In this document: positions 23,320 through 28,525 of the stretch, piece by piece
Position numbering within the stretch: position 1 is the first letter of the stretch
How the letters are laid out: each line of letters starts with the position of its first letter
From: an uncultured bacterium
Lineage (GTDB): Bacteria > Verrucomicrobiota > Kiritimatiellia > RFP12 > UBA1067
Length of the DNA: 28,525 nt
Assembly (NCBI GenBank): GCA_902779075.1
Contig: CACZAK010000066.1
Span: 1-28,525 of the forward strand
Direction: 5' to 3'
The notes under the pieces: model-generated
What the model saw: the letters and a program-made list of their open reading frames with translations, nothing else
What the model was told of the DNA's origin: nothing
Databases searched by the model: none
Program-made: the position numbers and the translations under genes

Positions 23320-25965
23320 ATGATTGCAAATCTTATCGGGCGTGTCCTTGCCCTTGTCTCTGTTGCGGTGGCGTTTGGCGCGTCTGCCAAGACATACGAG
23401 GCGAACTGGGAGTCGCTTAACACGCGCCCTTGCCCAGAATGGTGGAAGAACGCGAAGTTCGGGATATTCGTGCATTGGGGGACCTATTCCGTCCCGGCGT
23501 TTGCACCCTACGACAAGAACAGCGTCTATGGGTGCTACGCCGAGCATTACGGCAACCCGCAGCACCAGGAGAAATACCCTGCAATTCCCACCTTCCATGC
23601 GAAGCATTACCCCAACAAGTCCTACATCGACTTCGCGGCGGAGTTCACTGCGGAGAACTTCGACCCCGCTGCATGGGCTGAACTGTTCAAGCGTTCCGGT
23701 GCGAAGTATGTAGTCCTCACCTCAAAGCACCACGAGGGTTTTGCGCTTTGGCCATCGGCGCAGTCTCCCTACTACAACGCAGGGTGCATGGGCCCGAAGC
23801 GCGACCTCTGCGGCGACTTGACTGAGGCCGTGCGCGCGGCGGGGCTTCACATGGGATTCTACTACTCGCTACTCGAATGGCGACATCCGCTCTACAACAA
23901 GGACGACATCCGCAAGTTTGTGGATCGCGTCAACATCCCGCAGTTGAAGGACCTGGTCGTGCGGTACAATCCCGAGATCGTCTGGACGGATGGCGAATGG
24001 GACTATCCGTGGCAAGTCTGGCGCGGCCCCGAATTCCTCGCCTGGCTCTACAACGAGTCGCCTGTCAAGGATACAGTTGTCGTAAACGACCGCTGGGGAA
24101 AGGGGTTTCGCGGCAAGTGCGGCGACCACTATACGACGGAATACGAGGATCTTACAAAAGAATCGCAGGATTCGGCGCAGCATCCGTGGGAGGAGTGCAG
24201 GGGGATTGGGCTTTCGTTCGGGTACAACAAGTTTGAGACAACCGCGCAATACCTATCGAACGAGGCCTGTATTGAGACACTTTGCGACAAGGTCTCGCGT
24301 GGCGGAAACCTGCTTCTCAACATCGGACCGACTTCGGACGGACTTATCCCCGTCATCATGGAAGAGCGGCTGCTTGCGATCGGCAAGTGGCTTTCCGTGA
24401 ACGGCGAGGCAATCTACGGAACGACTGCGTGGGGAAAGCGCCCAAAGGACATGAAGAAGAACCGTGTCTATTTTACGAAGAAGGGCGAAGACCTCTACGC
24501 AATCGTCTTCGGCTCGTCAGAAAAGGCTGTCGTGCCTGATTGCGGTTTCGTAAAATCGGTATCGCTTCTTGGCGGCGGCTGCAAGATCAAGTGGACACAG
24601 AAGGGGCGAGACGTTGAAATTGAGATGCCCGCTTTCCGCCAGGGCGAGGCCCCTGCGGAGCATGCAATTGTATTCAGGCTTTCCGGCATGGTTTCCGTGT
24701 GCTCGATCCAGCGCGAGATTGACGAAGCGGCGGAGCGGGGCGGCGGGCGTGTCGTGGTACCGGCGGGTGAGCATTTCATAGACGGTCCCCTGCACCTCAG
24801 GAGCAACGTCGAGCTCCATCTTGAGGATGGCGCGATGCTTGTGTTCACGGACAACCCAGCAAAATACCTTCCTGCGGTTCCGTCCAGTTGGGAGGGACTG
24901 GAGTGCTTGAACTACTCTCCGCTCGTCTATGCCTACTGTTGCACGAATGTTGCGATTACCGGCAAAGGAACGCTTGCGCCGAAGATGGACCGTTGGGCGG
25001 CGCAAATGGAGCGCGAGCGACAGACGTGGACTTCGCCGGAGAAGGATCCGCGCTACGACATACAGGCCGCGCGCGCGATTCTGTACAAATGGGGCAGCGA
25101 GGACTATCCGGTTGAAAAGCGCGACATGACGAAAGCCCATCCCGCCGTGATGCGCCCACAGCTTGTCCAGTTCAACCGATGCAAGGGTGTCCGTGTCGAA
25201 GATGTACGGATAAGGGACTGTCCGTTCTGGACGATACACCTTTTTCTCTCGGAGGATGTTGTCGTGCGCGGCGTAGATTCCCGCGCTCGTGGCTTCAACA
25301 ACGATGGAATAGACATCGAGATGTCTCGGAATGTCCTTGTCGAAAACTGTCGCTTTGACCAAGGTGACGACGGAATCGTCCTCAAGGCGGGACGCAACCG
25401 GGATGCTTGGCGGCTGAACCGTCCGACGGAAAATATCGTAGTCCGCAACTGCGACTTTGCGTTTGCCCACAGCCTGCTCGGCATTGGCTCGGAGCTTTCG
25501 GGCGGCATTTGCAACGTCTGGATGCACCATTGCAAGATAGGTTCTGCATACAATCTCTTCTATGTCAAGACGAACAGACGCAGGGGCGGCTTTGTGAAGA
25601 ACATCAATTTCGGTGACGTAGAATGCGATAATATACGGGGTGCGCTATGCAGAGTCGAGACCGACGTCCTCTATCAATGGGCGAAGTTCCCAGACTACGA
25701 GTTGCGCCGGACGGAGATAGACGGGCTTCATATCCGAAACGTCAAGGCGAATTGCGCGGACTACGCAATCGACATTAGGGGCGACGCCGCCGCGCCTGTC
25801 CGCAACGTCGAGTTGGAAAATGTGTGGCTTGGTTCTTTCCGTAAGGCGTTCGAGCGAGTTGAGAACGCGACGGACATATGCAAGGAAAATGTCCGCTGCG
25901 GCGGCCTGGAGCCAAAGTCTTGGGATCAGCCGGTTAGCGTCAATGCGAAAGGGAAATCGAAATGA
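23320..25965 (+). CDS. Secreted GH29 alpha-L-fucosidase fused to a GH28-like polygalacturonase
   Basis: An 881-residue exported two-enzyme protein. After the signal peptide (VLALVSVAVAFGASA), residues about 30-440 match GH29: WWKNAKFGIFVHWGTYSVPAF, YVVLTSKHHEGFALWPS, and VWTDGEW with candidate nucleophile Asp224, then NLLLNIGPTSDG. From about 465 the protein is a right-handed beta-helix like GH28: Asp662 in NNDGID, Asp683-Asp684 in QGDDG, His717 in AHSLLGIGSE and Lys750 in YVKT. These match the canonical GH28 catalytic positions, although NTDG is NNDG. Together they would remove fucose and cut galacturonan-type links. The ATG at 23320 gives a compact signal peptide; GTG 23293 or 23302 is possible, and the RBS is weak. 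The stop overlaps the next start. Confidence 0.88.
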   Translation: MIANLIGRVLALVSVAVAFGASAKTYEANWESLNTRPCPEWWKNAKFGIFVHWGTYSVPAFAPYDKNSVYGCYAEHYGNPQHQEKYPAIPTFHAKHYPNKSYIDFAAEFTAENFDPAAWAELFKRSGAKYVVLTSKHHEGFALWPSAQSPYYNAGCMGPKRDLCGDLTEAVRAAGLHMGFYYSLLEWRHPLYNKDDIRKFVDRVNIPQLKDLVVRYNPEIVWTDGEWDYPWQVWRGPEFLAWLYNESPVKDTVVVNDRWGKGFRGKCGDHYTTEYEDLTKESQDSAQHPWEECRGIGLSFGYNKFETTAQYLSNEACIETLCDKVSRGGNLLLNIGPTSDGLIPVIMEERLLAIGKWLSVNGEAIYGTTAWGKRPKDMKKNRVYFTKKGEDLYAIVFGSSEKAVVPDCGFVKSVSLLGGGCKIKWTQKGRDVEIEMPAFRQGEAPAEHAIVFRLSGMVSVCSIQREIDEAAERGGGRVVVPAGEHFIDGPLHLRSNVELHLEDGAMLVFTDNPAKYLPAVPSSWEGLECLNYSPLVYAYCCTNVAITGKGTLAPKMDRWAAQMERERQTWTSPEKDPRYDIQAARAILYKWGSEDYPVEKRDMTKAHPAVMRPQLVQFNRCKGVRVEDVRIRDCPFWTIHLFLSEDVVVRGVDSRARGFNNDGIDIEMSRNVLVENCRFDQGDDGIVLKAGRNRDAWRLNRPTENIVVRNCDFAFAHSLLGIGSELSGGICNVWMHHCKIGSAYNLFYVKTNRRRGGFVKNINFGDVECDNIRGALCRVETDVLYQWAKFPDYELRRTEIDGLHIRNVKANCADYAIDIRGDAAAPVRNVELENVWLGSFRKAFERVENATDICKENVRCGGLEPKSWDQPVSVNAKGKSK

Positions 25966-28364
25966 AGAAAAGCGTGGCAAGCATGTTCGCGGCGATTGCC
26001 GCAACGACATGCGCGGTTGTCGCGGCGACTGTCGAACAGTGGTTTGGGGCGCCGATTCCGGCGTCCGGCTACGATCCAACAATTCCAGACTGCGGCATGT
26101 CGGCGGCGAAGGTGTTTGACGCGCCGATTGCGGGATTGAAAAGGATTGGCACTCTCGCCGTGCCGAAGTCCGCAGACCTTCCCGAATTGTCCAACGCTTC
26201 CATCGGCTTCGAGGGCCTTGACCGAGGCTTGTTCGAGCCTGACCGTTGCTACGATGCGCTGGCGGCGGCTGGCGTCAAGTGGGCGCGTGTTCAGACGATG
26301 TGGAGCCGGTGCGAAAAGGAGAAGGGCGTCTACGACTTCTCCGTTCTCGACGGCGTGGTTGACAACCTGTCGCGGCGCGGAATCAAGCCGTGGTTCAGCG
26401 TCACATTCGGAAACACGCTTTACATGACGAACTGCTACACAGGCGCGGCGGTGGGATGTGTGCCGACGCATTATGGGGCCGAGTGCTGCGATGCGTGGTG
26501 CGCCTACGTGCGCGAACTCGCGAAGCGCTACAAAAACAAGGTCACGCATTGGGAGATATGGAACGAGCCAAACATACGGGAGTTCTGGCAGCCGACGACG
26601 CCGAACGCGGCAGAGTATCTTGAACTCGTCAAGCTGACGGGTGGCGTGATCCGCGAGGAGATTCCCGACGCGAAGATCGGCGGAACAACATCGTCGCCTG
26701 CCCTGAACGATTGGGAACGGAGGTTCTTCGAGCTTGGAGGCGCAAAGGCGATTGATTTCTGGAGCGGACATGCATACGGATGCGTTCCTGAACGACTTAG
26801 GCACAAGCAGAAGGTTGCGACGGAATCAACCGACGACTATGTTGCCGTCTTGCGCGACATGCGCAAGTTTATAGATTCAAAAGGTGGAAGCCATGTCGAG
26901 ATATGGCAGGGCGAGTCGGGCTTTCCGAGCTGGTTCCCAGAAAGCCACTGGCTGTATCCAAGAGGCGTTTGCAAGGAGGGCTGGCAGAGTCAGGCGAACC
27001 AGGCGAAGTGGATGCTCCGCCGCTACGTGACAGATCGCCGCGCCGGAATTGCCCGCAGTTCCTTCTACCAGATGGCGGACATTTCGCGTCACTATTCGAT
27101 GTCCAACATAACGAAGAAGCATCCTGCCGAGCATGGCATCCTGAATGGCTGGACGTACAAGCCGAAGATGTCATACCACGCATTTGGGAATTACAACGCG
27201 CTTCTCGCAACGGCCAAGTACGAAGCCTCCGTGGAGACGTCCGTCTCGCCATCGTCCGACGGCGGTGCGCCCACGGTGTCTGCGGCGTTCCGCAGCGCGG
27301 ACGGTTCGCCGTTCTTCCTCTACTACACGGCGTTCGACTTCTCCCTGAGCTATACAGGCGCATGCTATGCTGCGCGGTGCGATGCGAAATTGACGGTTCC
27401 GGCGAGGCTCGCGCCGAAAAATCCGGTTCTCGTCGATATGCTGCGCGGCGGCGTGTACGAGGTCTCTTCTAAAATCGAGGAAAACGGCATCGTCACTTTC
27501 GCTGGGCTGCCCCTCGTCGACTATCCGCTTGTGGTCGCCGACCGTCGGTGCGTGAAGCTTGTTGATGCCTTGTCTGTCCTTGAGGTTCCGTATGGCTCCG
27601 ATCCGCAGCAGACGGGCGATCTTTTCCTTCCCGCGAAGGTGACGCCCGAAACGCCTTTTGTCCTCAACATCCACGGCGGCGGCTGGAGCGCGATGTCGCG
27701 AAAGGATGCGGCTGGAGTTTCTGCGTTCCTTGTCGAGATGGGCTGCGCAGTCTATTCGATTGACTATCGCCTTGCCAGCAAGGAGAACCCCTGGCCTGCG
27801 TGTGGCACCGACTGCCTGAAGGCGGCAGACTTCATCCTACGCGGCGGATTTGCCGCGCAGGGGCTCAAGCCGAGCCGTATCTGGATTATTGGTGTGTCGG
27901 CTGGCGGACACCTCGCGCTTTGGACTGGGATGAACCTCGGGGCGGAGCAGGTTGCCGGTATAATCTCTGTCTCTGGGATTGCAGATCCAATCCCAGATGC
28001 CAAAGCGAATCCGAATCGATATGTGCGGCTCTTTGGTGGTAGTGAACCGAAAGCATCCGACTTTGACTCTATGAGCATTATGAAGTTTGTTCGCAAAAAC
28101 GGCCCGCGCATCCTCCTTACCCACGCGAAGGAAGATACTGTCGTCCCCATTGAGAGTGCCGCCAACTTCTGCAAAGCCTGCAGAGACATTGGAAAAGACA
28201 ACATCGCATTCTTCCAATATTCCGCGAAGGACGAGTCAAACTTAGGCGGACATGCCATCTGGCGCAGTAATTACCCCGTTCGCAAGCGGCTTCTAAACTG
28301 CATCGAAAACGAAATTGCGCGGTTCATGGGCATTTCGCAGAGAGTTATGAAAGGCGAAAAGTGA
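25962..28364 (+). CDS. Secreted GH39-like glycosidase fused to an alpha/beta-hydrolase esterase
   Basis: An 800-residue exported enzyme. The signal peptide is followed by WFGAPIPASG, a motif shared with the truncated esterase at 9984. Residues about 60-420 form a clan-A barrel closest to GH39 (beta-xylosidase type): WARVQTMWSRCEKEKGVYDF, acid/base Glu202 in WEIWNEPN, and candidate nucleophile Glu318 in IWQGESG. A beta-sandwich follows to about 535. Residues 540-790 are a carbohydrate-esterase-like hydrolase: oxyanion hole HGGGW (571-575), Ser646 in GVSAGG, Asp725 in THAKED and His764 in LGGHAIW, a full triad. It likely removes xylose-type sugars and acyl groups from the same glycan. The ATG overlaps the fucosidase stop, so the two are translationally coupled. 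The GH39 assignment could instead be a related clan-A family. Confidence 0.85.
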   Translation: MKKSVASMFAAIAATTCAVVAATVEQWFGAPIPASGYDPTIPDCGMSAAKVFDAPIAGLKRIGTLAVPKSADLPELSNASIGFEGLDRGLFEPDRCYDALAAAGVKWARVQTMWSRCEKEKGVYDFSVLDGVVDNLSRRGIKPWFSVTFGNTLYMTNCYTGAAVGCVPTHYGAECCDAWCAYVRELAKRYKNKVTHWEIWNEPNIREFWQPTTPNAAEYLELVKLTGGVIREEIPDAKIGGTTSSPALNDWERRFFELGGAKAIDFWSGHAYGCVPERLRHKQKVATESTDDYVAVLRDMRKFIDSKGGSHVEIWQGESGFPSWFPESHWLYPRGVCKEGWQSQANQAKWMLRRYVTDRRAGIARSSFYQMADISRHYSMSNITKKHPAEHGILNGWTYKPKMSYHAFGNYNALLATAKYEASVETSVSPSSDGGAPTVSAAFRSADGSPFFLYYTAFDFSLSYTGACYAARCDAKLTVPARLAPKNPVLVDMLRGGVYEVSSKIEENGIVTFAGLPLVDYPLVVADRRCVKLVDALSVLEVPYGSDPQQTGDLFLPAKVTPETPFVLNIHGGGWSAMSRKDAAGVSAFLVEMGCAVYSIDYRLASKENPWPACGTDCLKAADFILRGGFAAQGLKPSRIWIIGVSAGGHLALWTGMNLGAEQVAGIISVSGIADPIPDAKANPNRYVRLFGGSEPKASDFDSMSIMKFVRKNGPRILLTHAKEDTVVPIESAANFCKACRDIGKDNIAFFQYSAKDESNLGGHAIWRSNYPVRKRLLNCIENEIARFMGISQRVMKGEK
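27582..27847 (+). repeat. Duplicated esterase segment, copy 2
   Basis: Intact counterpart of 10122-10387, inside the esterase half of the fusion gene. In this copy the frame continues through the catalytic Ser, Asp and His. Confidence 0.85.
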
Positions 28365-28525
28365 GGATCTTGTGCGGAAGAACCTTTGCGGCGGCGGTCA
28401 TGGCAACTGCGATTGTTGCCGCAGGCGAAGCGCGTACAGTCGCCATAGAAGTCGGGATGCAGAACGGCGGCATGGCTGGTGCGCTTGCCGTCGGCGTTCT
28501 CGGCAGCGCGGTCGCGGCGCTTCCC
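28361..28525 (+). CDS. Bile-acid:sodium symporter (BASS/SBF)-type C-terminal fragment, runs off the window
   Basis: A GTG at 28361 overlaps the esterase stop (GTGA) and opens 55 codons to the window edge. RTVAIEVGMQNGGMAGALAV matches the sodium-site region of BASS transporters, where EVGMQ coordinates sodium about 260 residues into a protein of about 310. Here the Glu is residue 30, so some 230 residues, including the first sodium site and most helices, are missing. The short hydrophobic lead (FAAAVMATAIVAAGEA) may be the remains of a membrane helix or may act as a signal peptide. A truncated remnant after a deletion is the simplest reading, but the rest of the gene lies outside the window. 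Confidence 0.6.
   Translation, partial: MRILCGRTFAAAVMATAIVAAGEARTVAIEVGMQNGGMAGALAVGVLGSAVAALP

Overview
The window looks like a chromosomal segment from a GC-rich bacterium of the PVC group, most likely a gut or sediment member of Kiritimatiellota or Lentisphaerota. That placement is an inference. It rests on gene content: two regulators that join a LacI-type sugar-binding domain to an AraC-type DNA-binding domain, many secreted glycosidases, an autotransporter-strand-like secreted protein, and paired AAA/DUF234 ATPases. No rRNA or other taxonomic marker is present except the C-terminal part of LepA. I see no tRNA, rRNA, CRISPR array, transposase or integrase.

Layout. Positions 1-1947: 3' end of lepA, translationally coupled to a short FecCD-type permease. 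Positions 2165-9782 (module 1): a leftward sugar-sensing regulator, then a rightward operon of lactonase, MFS importer, short-chain dehydrogenase, KDPG-type aldolase and enolase-superfamily sugar-acid dehydratase, then an AAA/DUF234 ATPase with its own promoter. The operon reads as a kinase-free sugar oxidation route (sugar to lactone to sugar acid to 2-keto-3-deoxy acid to pyruvate plus aldehyde), but the dehydratase carries a frameshift and lacks a helix. Positions 9865-10439: a promoter copied from module 1 drives a truncated esterase pseudogene. Positions 10441-17547 (module 2) repeat the plan: a leftward regulator, a rightward operon (AAC(3)-like acetyltransferase, MFS importer, MurQ/GCKR-like double-SIS protein), and a second AAA/DUF234 ATPase. 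Positions 17625-28525: a promoter copied from module 2 leads into a row of exported proteins: a discoidin/strand-repeat-like protein, a DUF4832-like barrel, a small exported protein, a GHL10-like hydrolase, a GH29-GH28 fusion and a GH39-esterase fusion. The row ends in a fragment of a bile-acid:sodium-symporter-type transporter.

How the parts fit. The most informative signal is in the intergenic DNA. Module 1's operon promoter (3339-3404) recurs before the esterase pseudogene (9865-9930), and module 2's operon promoter (11671-11760) recurs before the secreted-enzyme row (17625-17715). This suggests two parallel regulons. In each, one sugar-sensing regulator would control an intracellular import and catabolism operon plus a separately placed locus for extracellular saccharide breakdown. 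The predicted enzymes (fucosidase, polygalacturonase-like, xylosidase-like, carbohydrate esterase) suggest an esterified, fucose-, uronate- and xylose-containing plant polysaccharide, such as a pectin. Substrate assignments are inference.

Several genes show decay or rearrangement: the dehydratase, the first esterase, the transporter fragment at the right edge, and possibly the FecCD permease. No stretch without a gene exceeds about 220 bases.
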